NCBI GenBank assembly: GCA_963762605.1
Contig: CAVXLJ010000025.1
Location: forward strand, 186,001 to 250,000
Reading direction: 5' to 3'
DNA length: 64,000 nt
Source of the DNA: CAVSRC01 sp963762605
GTDB taxonomy: Bacteria; Pseudomonadota; Alphaproteobacteria; Rhizobiales; Kaistiaceae
Shown here: one piece after another, positions 9,384 through 18,139 of the stretch
How positions within the stretch are numbered: the stretch's first letter is position 1
Layout: each line of letters starts with the position of its first letter
Program-made: the position numbers and the translations under genes
Notes under the pieces: model-generated
What the model was told of the DNA's origin: nothing
Database searches by the model: none
Seen by the model: only the letters and a program-made list of their open reading frames with translations

Positions 9384-10373
9384 CTAGTTCGGCGTGAGCG
9401 GCAACGTGCCAGCGAAGTGGCATGCAGCGGTGTGATGCTCTCCCAGCGGCTTGGGCGGTGGTGCTTCGGCGCAGATGGGCTGGGCGAATGGACAGCGGTC
9501 GACAAACGCACAGGCCGATGGTGTCGCCCCGATACGCGTCGACTGGGTTCCGGCGATTGCACTGAACTCTCGGTGCTTCTTCGAGGGGTCCGGTGTCGCG
9601 GCCATGAGCGCCGCCGTATAGGGGTGTCCCGGCCGCGAGAAGATCGCATCGACGGGTCCGGTTTCCATAATCCGGCCGCCATACATCACGTTCACTTCCT
9701 CGCAGAAACGCGCGACCACGCCCATGTCATGGGTGATCATCATCACGGCAATGTTCTGCTCGCGCGAAAGGCGCCGGAGCACCTCTAATACGGTGTCCTG
9801 CGCCGTGACGTCGAGGGACGAGGTCGGTTCGTCGGCGATCACCAGATTCGGCTCGCACAACACAGCCATCGCGACCATGACACGCTGTCGCTGGCCGCCC
9901 GAAAGCTCATGCGGATATCGGCGGATGAGGTCCCCGGGTCCGGGAAGGTCGACGGCCGCGAGCCCGGCGATCGCCCGCTCGTTGGCTTCCTTCGTCCGGA
10001 TCGAACGATGCGCCTTCAGGACGCTGCGCATCTGCGCACCGATCGTGAAGCTCGGGTTCAGCGAGTGCATCGGGTTCTGGAACACCATCGATACGGAATC
10101 GCCGCGCAGCTTGAGAAGCGCCCGTGCGTCGAGCTTGAGCACGTCGATGCCGTCGAGGATCAACGAGGTTTGGGGATCGATCCGGGTCAGGTGCGGATTG
10201 TGGAGGCGCAGAACCGTACGCGCCATGACCGATTTGCCGGAACCGGACTCCCCGATGACGCCGACACGTTGGCCGCGCTTCACCGTCAGCGACGCGTCGA
10301 CGACCGCGTGAAGCGGCTTGCCGTCGACGAGGAACGAGACACCGAGGTTGCGGATGTCGAGGAGGTCGGTCAT
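9384..10373 (-). CDS. Peptide ABC transporter ATP-binding protein, DppD/OppD type
   Basis: A 329-residue ABC ATPase. It has Walker A GESGSGKS, Q-loop VFQNPMHSLNP, signature LSGGQRQRV, Walker B NLVIADEPTSSLD and the H-loop THDMG. The C-terminal oligopeptide/dipeptide domain has cysteines in CAFVDRCPF, which in this group usually bind an iron-sulfur cluster. It is the last gene of the transporter operon; its ATG overlaps the stop of the preceding ATPase (ATGA), which indicates translational coupling. The region 9217-9383 between its end and the iclR end holds nothing I can call. Confidence 0.9.
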   Translation of the reverse strand: MTDLLDIRNLGVSFLVDGKPLHAVVDASLTVKRGQRVGVIGESGSGKSVMARTVLRLHNPHLTRIDPQTSLILDGIDVLKLDARALLKLRGDSVSMVFQNPMHSLNPSFTIGAQMRSVLKAHRSIRTKEANERAIAGLAAVDLPGPGDLIRRYPHELSGGQRQRVMVAMAVLCEPNLVIADEPTSSLDVTAQDTVLEVLRRLSREQNIAVMMITHDMGVVARFCEEVNVMYGGRIMETGPVDAIFSRPGHPYTAALMAATPDPSKKHREFSAIAGTQSTRIGATPSACAFVDRCPFAQPICAEAPPPKPLGEHHTAACHFAGTLPLTPN

Positions 10374-11365
10374 GGCGCCCCCGCTTCGTTTTCCGCGATC
10401 TCTCGCCAGTGATGGCAGGCAACGTTGTGCCCGGCGGCCCCCTCCTCCATCGCCGGTTCTTCGCGCGTGCAAATCTCTGTCGCGAAGGGACAGCGCGTGC
10501 GGAAGCGGCATCCTGACGGCGGGTCGGTGGGGTCCGGAATCTCGCCCGGCAGCGGCCGGTGCGGCCGTTTGGCCTCGATGGCCGGATCGGGTACGGGCGC
10601 GGCACGAATCAACGCCGACGAATAGGGGTGAAGAGGCGCCGTGAAGATGGCATCGGCTGCACCGTGCTCGACGATCTTGCCGAGATACATGACCGCAACG
10701 CGATCAGCCAGGCCGCGGACAAGTCCGAGATCATGAGAAATGAAGAGCAGCGATACGCCGGTCGCCTTCTGCAGACCCATCAGGAGGGCGATGATCTGCG
10801 CTTGTGTGGAGACGTCGAGCGCAGAGGTGATCTCGTCGCAGACGATCAGGTCCGGCTCGACAGCCAAGGCCCGGGCGATGCAAACGCGTTGGCGTTGGCC
10901 GCCGGACAGTGCGCTCGGATAGCGGTCGACCATGGCTTCGCTGAGACCGACCTGTTCGAGCAACGCCACGATGCGGGCGCGCAGGTTGGCGCGGTCGGCG
11001 AGCTTGTGGAGCCGCAACGGTTCGGCCAGGGCCTGGCCGACCGTGCGGCGCGGGTTGAGGCTCGAGAACGGATCCTGGAAGACGATCTGCATCTGTCGGC
11101 GCAGAACGCGCCAGGCAGGTTCCGACTGAGCCGGCAACGGTTGGCCGCGAAAATCGACGCGACCGTAGGTGAGTGGCTGCAGGCCAATGACGGCGGCGCC
11201 GGCGGTGGATTTGCCCGAGCCGGATTCGCCGACCAGCCCCAGCGTCTCGCTTTGGTCGAGTGCGAAGCTGACATCGTCGACAGCGTGCACGGTCCGGCGA
11301 AGGCCGATCTGCCGCTTGGTAAAATGGACGCCAATCCCGGTGACCTGGAGAAGTGGCGCTGTCAT
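10370..11365 (-). CDS. Peptide ABC transporter ATP-binding protein, DppF/OppF type
   Basis: A 331-residue ABC ATPase. It has the DppF-like N-terminus (RRTVHAVDDVSF), Walker A GESGSGKST, Q-loop QIVFQDPFSSLNPRRTVGQA, signature ALSGGQRQRV, Walker B DLIVCDEITSALD and H-loop SHDLG. The C-terminal domain carries CRFRTRCPFATEIC. It forms the second half of the ATPase heterodimer with the next gene. The start at 11365 overlaps the stop of the upstream permease by 4 nt. Confidence 0.9.
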   Translation of the reverse strand: MTAPLLQVTGIGVHFTKRQIGLRRTVHAVDDVSFALDQSETLGLVGESGSGKSTAGAAVIGLQPLTYGRVDFRGQPLPAQSEPAWRVLRRQMQIVFQDPFSSLNPRRTVGQALAEPLRLHKLADRANLRARIVALLEQVGLSEAMVDRYPSALSGGQRQRVCIARALAVEPDLIVCDEITSALDVSTQAQIIALLMGLQKATGVSLLFISHDLGLVRGLADRVAVMYLGKIVEHGAADAIFTAPLHPYSSALIRAAPVPDPAIEAKRPHRPLPGEIPDPTDPPSGCRFRTRCPFATEICTREEPAMEEGAAGHNVACHHWREIAENEAGAP

Positions 11366-12186
11366 GACGAGCGCCTCGCCGGGTTGACCGCCGCAGCGGC
11401 GATATCGCCGCCGAAGACCAGAGCCGCGGCTGCGAGCGTGATGACCACACCGACGGAAAACGGGTACCAGGGCGCCGCGATGTAGTAGTTCTTGGAGACA
11501 AGCAGCAATGTTCCCCACGAAATCTGCGGCGGCTGCACGCCGAGGCCGATGAAGCTGAGGCCGGCCTCGATCAGGACGGCGACCGCCATAAGCTGGGGCA
11601 CGATGACCATCAGCGGGCCAAGGGTGTTGGGCAGGATATGGCGGAAGAGGATGGCCGGCGTTCCGACGCCGATAGCACGGGCCGAGCGGACGAAGACCAT
11701 ATGATGCAGGATCTGCGTTTGACCACGCACCAGGCGGAAGATGCGGGGCAGGAAGACGAAGGCTAGCACGCCGACCAGCGTCGCCGCCGAAGCGCCGAGG
11801 CTGGCGACGATCAGAACGGCGAACAGAATGATCGGGAAGCTCAGAATCGAATCTGCCAGCAGCGTGAAAAGCCAGTCGATCGTGCCGCCCCGATAGCCGG
11901 CGATGAGCCCGGCGGGGACGCCGATGATGATCGATAGCGCGACGCTGCCGACCGTGATGACGACCTCCAGGCGCGTTCCGAAGATGATCCGTGTCAGCAC
12001 GTCCGAGCCGAGCTCGTCAGTGCCGAGCAGATGATGCCAGGAGGGCCCCCGCAGGAGCGCCACGGCGTCGATCCCGTTGGGATCGTAAGGCGAGAAGAGC
12101 TGCGGGAAAGCTGCCAGCAGGCACGCGAACATGGCCACGACGACAAGCACGGTCACCGCCGGCGAACGGGGAAGACGCACCTTCAT
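11362..12186 (-). CDS. Peptide ABC transporter permease, DppC type
   Basis: A 274-residue inner-membrane permease with about six transmembrane segments. It has the DppC signature around residues 50-65 (HHLLGTDELGSDVLTR) and the EAA-type coupling loop in the second half (RSARAIGVGTPAILFRHILP). It pairs with the DppB-type subunit to form the channel. It sits in the middle of the operon and overlaps both neighbours by 4 nt. Confidence 0.9.
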   Translation of the reverse strand: MKVRLPRSPAVTVLVVVAMFACLLAAFPQLFSPYDPNGIDAVALLRGPSWHHLLGTDELGSDVLTRIIFGTRLEVVITVGSVALSIIIGVPAGLIAGYRGGTIDWLFTLLADSILSFPIILFAVLIVASLGASAATLVGVLAFVFLPRIFRLVRGQTQILHHMVFVRSARAIGVGTPAILFRHILPNTLGPLMVIVPQLMAVAVLIEAGLSFIGLGVQPPQISWGTLLLVSKNYYIAAPWYPFSVGVVITLAAAALVFGGDIAAAAVNPARRSS

Positions 12187-13133
12187 GCCCGTACCTGCGG
12201 ACTGAGTTGCCGATAGATGATCTCGGCAAGCAGGTTGAGGAGGATGACCACCACGGTGATGGCAAGCACGCCCCCCTGAACGACCGGATAGTCGCGATTG
12301 AGGACGGCGTTCAGCATCAGGCGGCCGACGCCGGGCAACCCGAAGACCTGTTCCACGATCACCGCGCCACCGATCAACGTACCGGTTTCAACTCCCACCA
12401 CGATGATCATCGGGGTGAGCGAGTTCTTCGCGGCGAAGCGAAACAGGATCTCGCGCGGGCGAATGCCCATGGCCCGCGCAACGGTAATGTAGTCCTGCTC
12501 GAGCGTATCAGCGGTCTCGGTGTAGACGTAGCGGGTGAGCGCGCCGACCAGATAGAGCGCCAGCGTAAACACCGGCATCACCATATGGGTGAAGAAGGCG
12601 AGCGGGTTCTTGAAGAGCGGCACGTAGCCGCTGACCGGCAGCCAGTGGAGCCGAATGCCGACCGTGTTGAGCAGGATCAGACCCACCCAGAACGCCGGAA
12701 TCGCCATCGCCAGAGTCGCGGCGGTGCGTGTTGTTCGGTCGAAGAGGCCACCGCGGCGCTGGGCCGAGATCATGCCCAGCACGATGGCGATCGGGATTGC
12801 GGCGATCAGGGAAAGCAGCGTCAGGCTGATGGTGATCGGCGCCGCGCCGGCGATGAGCTGTACGACGGGGCGTTCGCTGCGGTTCGAATTGCCGAGATCC
12901 CCGGTCACCAGGTCGCGCAGGTAAATGGCGTATTGGACGAAGATCGGCTTGTTGAGGCCGTAACGCGCGCGGATTTCTTCGAGTTGCTGTGCGGCGTCCT
13001 GACGACCGGCGGTGGGACCCAGCAGCAGAACCGCCGGGTCCCCCGGAGTCAGTCGCAGGGAGATGAAGACCAGGGTGACCACGACCCAAAGGATTGCGAC
13101 GACACGCAGTGCCGGGGCCAGACTTCGGATCAC
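12183..13133 (-). CDS. Peptide ABC transporter permease, DppB type
   Basis: An inner-membrane permease of about 316 residues. It has the typical DppB N-terminus (a transmembrane helix followed by SLRLTPGDPAVLLLG), a long exported loop, and the EAA-type loop (VARAMGIRPREILFRFAAKNSL). I chose the GTG at 13133 because the family starts just before the first helix. A GTG at 13193 in the same frame would add 20 residues and overlap the binding-protein gene by 31 nt, so the start is uncertain. Confidence 0.88.
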   Translation of the reverse strand: MIRSLAPALRVVAILWVVVTLVFISLRLTPGDPAVLLLGPTAGRQDAAQQLEEIRARYGLNKPIFVQYAIYLRDLVTGDLGNSNRSERPVVQLIAGAAPITISLTLLSLIAAIPIAIVLGMISAQRRGGLFDRTTRTAATLAMAIPAFWVGLILLNTVGIRLHWLPVSGYVPLFKNPLAFFTHMVMPVFTLALYLVGALTRYVYTETADTLEQDYITVARAMGIRPREILFRFAAKNSLTPMIIVVGVETGTLIGGAVIVEQVFGLPGVGRLMLNAVLNRDYPVVQGGVLAITVVVILLNLLAEIIYRQLSPQVRA

Positions 13134-13162
13134 CTCTGGTTCTCTCGTCCCTGCCGGTGTTG

Positions 13163-14647
13163 CTACTGGGGCACGACGCCGTTGTAGAGGCACCAGCCCA
13201 GCGGGTTCATCTTGAAGCCGGTGATCCCCTTGCGCGCGATCGCGGCGATCGGGCGCGACTGGATCGTCATCACCGGCAACTCGTCGACCATGATGTCCTG
13301 CAGCTGGGCATAGATCTTCTTGCGGGCATCCATGTCCGAAGTCGAGATGCCAGCCTTCATCAGATCGAGCATATGCGGGTTCTTGTACTCATTCTCCAGA
13401 TGCGGACGCATGATGACGTCGAAGAAGGAGTTCGGATCGGGCGATACGCCAAAGAAGTTCCAGGTCATGTCGTAGTTCCGCTTGACGTACCGGTCCAGCC
13501 ATACCGAGGTTTCGGACGTGTTGATGTCAAGCTTGATGCCGATCTTGGCGAGCGACGCTTGCCAGATGCGGGCCATCTGCGCCGCTTCCGGGAAGCCGGC
13601 GAGCACCTCGAGACCGATCTCGACGTTCTTCGCACCGGAGGCCTCGAGCGCCGCCTTGGCCTTGTCGAGATCGTAATCGTAACCCTGAACGTCGGAGTAG
13701 GCCCACGAGCCGGTCGGCAACGGGCTCCACACCGAGTCCCCCTGGCCGCCAAAAGCGACCGCCTTGATGCTCTTGCGATCGAACGCGTAGGCAAGCGCGC
13801 GGCGCAGGTTAATGTTGTGCAGGGTCGGCTTGGTGCCCGACATCTCGATGTAGCCGATACTGTTGGAGACGGTCGGCCGGATCACCTGGGCCTGGCTGGT
13901 ATCGACCTGAGACACCACCGCCGTCGATGGCTCGGCGATGATATCCACATCGCCCGCGTAGAGGTCGGTCAGCGCCACCTGAGGGTCGGGGATCGGCTTG
14001 AAGATCAGCGTCGAGTAAGCCGGCTTCGGGCCCCAGTACTTGTCGTTGCGCTTGAGCACGATTTTGTCGTTCGGCGTCCAGCTTTCAAACATGAACGGCC
14101 CGGAGCCGACCGGCTTCTTGGTCGCAGTGTCGAAGCTCCCCGGCGCCATGATGGCGACGTCGTTGAGGACGCTCAGGAACGGCGCGAAGGGCGCATTGAG
14201 CGTCAGCACGACCGTGTGCTCGTCAGGCGCCTCATACTTGCTGATGCGCTGAAGCGGACCGCCGATGACGCCACCCAGCTTGGCGGCGCGTTTCAGCGAT
14301 GCAATCACCGCATCGGCGTTTACCGGCGTGCCATCCTGGAAGGTCGCGTTCTCGACCAGCTTGAAGGTGAACACTGTGGCGTCTTTGTTCACCGAGTACT
14401 CTTTCGCGAGCCGCGGCTGCAGCTTGAGGTCCGCGTCGTAGCTGACCAGCGAATCGTACACCGTGTTGAGGATTGCCGCCTGATAGGCGATGAGCTGATT
14501 GGTTGCCGGATCGAAATTGTCGATGTCGCCTGACAGGGCGACGGTAAGCGTGTCGCTCGCGGCGAAAGCAGTGGGCGCGAACGCGGCGGCGCCCAGCGCG
14601 ACGATGGCGGCCACCGAAGCGGCCCTTATCATCCTGAACAAGTGCAT
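13163..14647 (-). CDS. Peptide ABC transporter periplasmic substrate-binding protein
   Basis: A 494-residue family-5 solute-binding protein (DppA/OppA fold). A signal peptide (residues 1 to about 29, ending PTAFA) is followed by the family hallmarks FDPATNQLIAYQAAILNTVYDSLV, ATVFTFKLVENATFQDGTPVNADAVIASL and KPVGSGPFMFESW in separate stretches. It captures the substrate and delivers it to the permease pair. It is the first gene of the five-gene transporter operon. ATG 14647 has a good AGGGGA ribosome-binding site. The ligand may be a peptide, an acylated amino acid or another small amide. Confidence 0.92.
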   Translation of the reverse strand: MHLFRMIRAASVAAIVALGAAAFAPTAFAASDTLTVALSGDIDNFDPATNQLIAYQAAILNTVYDSLVSYDADLKLQPRLAKEYSVNKDATVFTFKLVENATFQDGTPVNADAVIASLKRAAKLGGVIGGPLQRISKYEAPDEHTVVLTLNAPFAPFLSVLNDVAIMAPGSFDTATKKPVGSGPFMFESWTPNDKIVLKRNDKYWGPKPAYSTLIFKPIPDPQVALTDLYAGDVDIIAEPSTAVVSQVDTSQAQVIRPTVSNSIGYIEMSGTKPTLHNINLRRALAYAFDRKSIKAVAFGGQGDSVWSPLPTGSWAYSDVQGYDYDLDKAKAALEASGAKNVEIGLEVLAGFPEAAQMARIWQASLAKIGIKLDINTSETSVWLDRYVKRNYDMTWNFFGVSPDPNSFFDVIMRPHLENEYKNPHMLDLMKAGISTSDMDARKKIYAQLQDIMVDELPVMTIQSRPIAAIARKGITGFKMNPLGWCLYNGVVPQ

Positions 14648-15010
14648 GTGGTTCCCCTTCTGTTTGTCGGACACGCGAAAGCGGCTCGTTTATTCCCCCT
14701 CTGGACGCCTCAAGAAGGTCTCAGGCGCACCAAACCACCCGATATAAAACATGGTTCCATTTATGACTGTAGAGAGCACGCGGGTGGCTCGTCAAGGGGC
14801 GGCCGCTGTCCGAGACAGAGCCGAGCATCAGAGTGGTTGGCGCAAAAATCCGCACATTGGCTGGTATTTGGGCATGTACGGTCGTGCCACGTGAACCGCG
14901 TGAGCGACGCGCCGGAGCGCCTGGTTGGCGGTCCCGATTGACAGTCCCGCGCATCGAAGGCTAGAGAACATGAAATCTGATTTCGTTTATCGCACGCCTC
15001 GGAGGCGCCC
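14648..15010. promoter_or_regulatory. Divergent regulatory region, transporter / catabolic operon
   Basis: This 363-nt gap separates the leftward transporter operon and the rightward catabolic operon. It contains ATGG-TT-CCAT near 14753, the 9-mer TGGTTGGCG twice (14834-14842 and 14922-14930), and an inverted repeat GAAAT-CTG-ATTTC followed by TATCGCAC just before 15011. The 9-mer and TATCGCAC are shared with the deacylase/iclR gap, which suggests one regulator for both. No gene is seen. Confidence 0.5.
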
Positions 15011-15844
15011 ATGATCGACGTGCACACGCACATGCTGCGCCCGCATTATTGGGGCGAGGAATACGCCCGCAACTGGAGCGGCCCCTACGGCGGCAACACC
15101 TGGAAGGAGCCGGACGCCGCTGCCTTTGATGCGGCCATGCAGGAAGCGGGCATCGAGCTGGCGGTCGTCTTCGGGATTCGCGCTTCGGCTGCCGGTGTTC
15201 GCTCGCCGACCTCGGAGGTTGCCGCGTTCTGCAAGACGCTGAAGACGCCCTCGGTCGTCTTCATGGCCCTCGACCCGAGAGACGCCGACTGGCGCGATCA
15301 GTTCGACGAGGGACTCGAACTCGGCGTGCGCGGCATCAAGCTCTATCCGGTGATGGCGCGTTTTGATCCGCGCGATCCGGAATACGACGCTTTCTACGGC
15401 GCTGCCGTGGAGCACAATCTGCCGATCCTGTGGCACATGGGCGCCACGCCGAGTGCGCAGGGCATTCTCAGCGTCAGTCACCCGCTGGTAATCGACGAGG
15501 TCGCGCGCCGGTTTCCGGAACTGCGCCAGATCATCGCGCACATGGGCCACCCCTGGCAGCGCGATACCGTGCAGGTCCTGCGCAAGAACCGCAATGTCGT
15601 CGCCGACATCTCGGGCATGTGGACGCGTTCGATGGACGGCTACCTTGCGCTGGTCAACGCGCAGGAGTGGGGCGTCGTCGGCAAGCTCGTCTTCGGTTCG
15701 GACTATCCTCTATGGACTCCGCAGGTGACCATTGACGGGTTGCGCAAGCTGACTGAGTTCGGCGCGCCCGGCTTTCCGCGCGTCGAGCCCGAGACCATCG
15801 AGACGATCCTGTCCAACGACACGCGCGCCCTGCTCGGGCTCTGA
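15011..15844 (+). CDS. Metal-dependent amidohydrolase (amidohydrolase-2 family)
   Basis: A 277-residue TIM-barrel hydrolase related to ACMSD-type decarboxylases and lactonases. It has the HxH motif His5/His7 (MIDVHTHM), a histidine in ILWHMG, a further pair in IIAHMGHPW, and the catalytic-type aspartate in VFGSDYP. Members hydrolyse amides or lactones or decarboxylate; which applies here cannot be told. It is the first gene of a five-gene rightward operon and ends 10 nt before the aminotransferase start. ATG 15011 follows a GGAGG ribosome-binding site. Confidence 0.85.
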   Translation: MIDVHTHMLRPHYWGEEYARNWSGPYGGNTWKEPDAAAFDAAMQEAGIELAVVFGIRASAAGVRSPTSEVAAFCKTLKTPSVVFMALDPRDADWRDQFDEGLELGVRGIKLYPVMARFDPRDPEYDAFYGAAVEHNLPILWHMGATPSAQGILSVSHPLVIDEVARRFPELRQIIAHMGHPWQRDTVQVLRKNRNVVADISGMWTRSMDGYLALVNAQEWGVVGKLVFGSDYPLWTPQVTIDGLRKLTEFGAPGFPRVEPETIETILSNDTRALLGL

Positions 15845-15854
15845 GAGCGAAAGG

Positions 15855-17183
15855 ATGCCATCAATCATGCTCGATTCGACGAAGGACACAGCGGAGCAAC
15901 TTTGGAGGCGCGCGGAGGCCGCTATTCCCGGAGGCGTCAATTCGGCCACCCGCCGGATTGGCCATCCGTTCGTCATCGATCGCGCCGAAGGCGCCTACCT
16001 GTTCGATTCCGACGGGCACAAGTACACCGACTATCATCTTGCCTTCGGCGCGACGCTGCTCGGTCACGCCCACCCCGTCGTCGCGGCAGCGGTCTCCGAT
16101 GCGATCAGGGATCACGACCTGGTTGGCATCGGCGTCACGACCCTGGAGATCGAGTGCGCCGAGCTGGTCAATTCGATGATTCCCTCGGCCGAGAAGACGA
16201 TCCTCACCATGAGCGGGACCGAGGCGACGTTTCAGGCGGTTCGGCTCGCGCGTGGCGTGACCGGACGGGATCTCATCATCAAGTTTCAGGGCTGCTTCCA
16301 CGGCTGGCACGACGCAGTCGCCCGCAACGTCATCTCCTCGCCGAACCGCGCCTACGGCATGGACCCGTTGTCGACCGGAATTCTGATGCCCAACCTCGAG
16401 GCGACGCTGATCGCGGAGTTCAATGACCTCGATTCGGTGAAGGCGCTGTTCGCCGCGCATCCCGGCGAGATCGCCGCTGTCATTCTTGAGCCGGTACCGC
16501 ACAACGTCGGCGCGCTTCTGCCTGAAAAGGGCTTTCTGGAGGGGCTGCGCGAGCTCACCCGCGAGGAGGGCGCGCTTCTCATCTTTGACGAGGTGATTAC
16601 CGGTTTCCGCCACGCGCCGGGCGGCTACCAGGAGATCTGCGGCGTGATGCCGGACCTGACCACCTACGGCAAGGCGATGGGGAACGGATTTCCGGTCGCC
16701 GGCATGTCGGGCCGCGCCGATCTGATGGATCAGTTCAGTTCCGCCAAGGGCGAGGTGCTTCTCGCCGGTACCTTCAACGGCGGTCCGGCCTCGACCGCCG
16801 CTGCCATCGCGACGCTTACCTACATCCGCTATACCGATTTCCACAAACGCATCTACGCCCTCGGTGAGCGGGCCCGCGCCGGCTTGAAGGCGATCACCGC
16901 AAAGCTCGGCATCACCGCATACGTCACAGGCATCGGCTCGGTGTTCGTGTGCTATTTCATGGATGGTCCGGTCCGCGGTTACCGCGATCTCATGCGCAAC
17001 AACAATCGCGCCTATGCGGAGTTCCACCGCCGCATGTTGGACCACGACATTCTCATGCTACCGATGGCGCTGAAGCGCAACCACGTCACCGGTGCCCACA
17101 CCGAAGCCGATATCGACAACTTCCTCGCCGCCGCCAAGGAAGTGCTAAGCGGCATGCAGCACGAGGGCTTCTTCGATCAATGA
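15855..17183 (+). CDS. Class III aminotransferase, glutamate-1-semialdehyde-aminomutase-like
   Basis: A 442-residue PLP enzyme with the GSA-aminomutase layout. It has IPGGVNSATR near the N-terminus, SGTEATFQAVRLAR (about residue 120), FHGWHD, the PLP-ring aspartate in LIFDEVITGFRHAPGG, and the Schiff-base lysine Lys273 in TYGKAMGNGFPVAG. The lysine motif differs from HemL (GKIIGGGLP), and the operon is catabolic. It is therefore unlikely to be the tetrapyrrole enzyme; a transaminase or aminomutase acting on a non-standard amino acid is more likely. Its TGA overlaps the next ATG. Confidence 0.87.
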   Translation: MPSIMLDSTKDTAEQLWRRAEAAIPGGVNSATRRIGHPFVIDRAEGAYLFDSDGHKYTDYHLAFGATLLGHAHPVVAAAVSDAIRDHDLVGIGVTTLEIECAELVNSMIPSAEKTILTMSGTEATFQAVRLARGVTGRDLIIKFQGCFHGWHDAVARNVISSPNRAYGMDPLSTGILMPNLEATLIAEFNDLDSVKALFAAHPGEIAAVILEPVPHNVGALLPEKGFLEGLRELTREEGALLIFDEVITGFRHAPGGYQEICGVMPDLTTYGKAMGNGFPVAGMSGRADLMDQFSSAKGEVLLAGTFNGGPASTAAAIATLTYIRYTDFHKRIYALGERARAGLKAITAKLGITAYVTGIGSVFVCYFMDGPVRGYRDLMRNNNRAYAEFHRRMLDHDILMLPMALKRNHVTGAHTEADIDNFLAAAKEVLSGMQHEGFFDQ

Positions 17184-18139
17184 CAATGCGGGTGGCGATC
17201 GTCGGTGCCGGCTGGATGGGCGAGTCCCACGCTCGCGCGATCACCGCCGGCGGCGATTCGGTCGCGCTCGTCGTTGATGCCGATATAGACCGTGCTCGGG
17301 GCCTCGCCGAGCGGTACAACGCTGCGGTATCTGCCGATCTCGCCGACGCGGCGTCTTGTGAAGCCGCGGTCATCGCCACGCCGAGCTGCCTTCATCTTTC
17401 CCAATCGGAAGAGCTGGCGGGCCTCGGCGTACCGTTACTGGTCGAGAAGCCCCACCGCTTTCCCGCCGAAACCGCGCAGAAGCTGCGTCTCGCGCTGGCG
17501 CGCAGTGGCAAGCACTATCAGGTTGGCATGACGACGCGGTTCAATCCGGGCATCCGGGCGATCGCAGCCGCGGTTGCCGTCGGTCGGCTCGGGCGGATCC
17601 TTTCCTATGTCGATCGGTACTGGTTCCAGTTGGCGCCAGACACGCTGTCGCCGTGGTACTTCGATCCGAAATTCGCCGGTGGCGGCGTGCTGCTGACCAA
17701 TGGCGTTCACATCATCGACCGCTGCCGATGGATTCTCGGCGACGAGGTGGACGTGCTGTCGAGCGACCTCGCAACCATCATTCCCGGTCACAACGTCGAG
17801 GACATGGCGGTGGTGACGCTGCGCGCGCGCCGCACGGGTGTGCCGGCGTTCGTTTCACTGCTGTGGACGGATGTGCCGGTTGGCGCCTCCGAGCTTGTCA
17901 TCGTCGGGAACGAGGGGGTCGCCCGGCTCAATGCAGACTCGTGGGCAATCGAGACGCGAAGCGGCTCGGAGGGTGGCCCGGCCGCCGGACCGGACGTTCC
18001 CTTCGCGCTGCAATGGCGCGATTTTGCCGCGAACTGCACACAGGGCGTTGCAAAGGACTGGAAGGGCCCCAGCCTCGCGGCACTCGAAGTGACGCTCGAC
18101 ATTATCGGTTCGATCTACTCTGGGAAGGCTGCAGCATGA
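17180..18139 (+). CDS. Gfo/Idh/MocA-family NAD(P)-dependent oxidoreductase
   Basis: A 319-residue protein. The N-terminal Rossmann fold has GAGWMGESHARA at residues 9-20, and the family EKP motif is at Lys90 (LLVEKPHRF). The C-terminal alpha/beta domain has FAGGGVLLTNGVHIID at about residues 171-186, matching the substrate-binding helix of the family. It would reduce or oxidise a carbonyl/hydroxyl or imine/amine centre. The ATG at 17180 overlaps the stop of the aminotransferase (ATGA), and the end overlaps the next start. An upstream in-frame extension lies inside the aminotransferase and is not credible. Confidence 0.88.
   Translation: MTMRVAIVGAGWMGESHARAITAGGDSVALVVDADIDRARGLAERYNAAVSADLADAASCEAAVIATPSCLHLSQSEELAGLGVPLLVEKPHRFPAETAQKLRLALARSGKHYQVGMTTRFNPGIRAIAAAVAVGRLGRILSYVDRYWFQLAPDTLSPWYFDPKFAGGGVLLTNGVHIIDRCRWILGDEVDVLSSDLATIIPGHNVEDMAVVTLRARRTGVPAFVSLLWTDVPVGASELVIVGNEGVARLNADSWAIETRSGSEGGPAAGPDVPFALQWRDFAANCTQGVAKDWKGPSLAALEVTLDIIGSIYSGKAAA

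Noticed and set aside
15855..17183. hemL (tetrapyrrole glutamate-1-semialdehyde aminomutase)
   Set aside because: The lysine motif GKAMGNGFP differs from HemL, and the gene is embedded in a catabolic operon.
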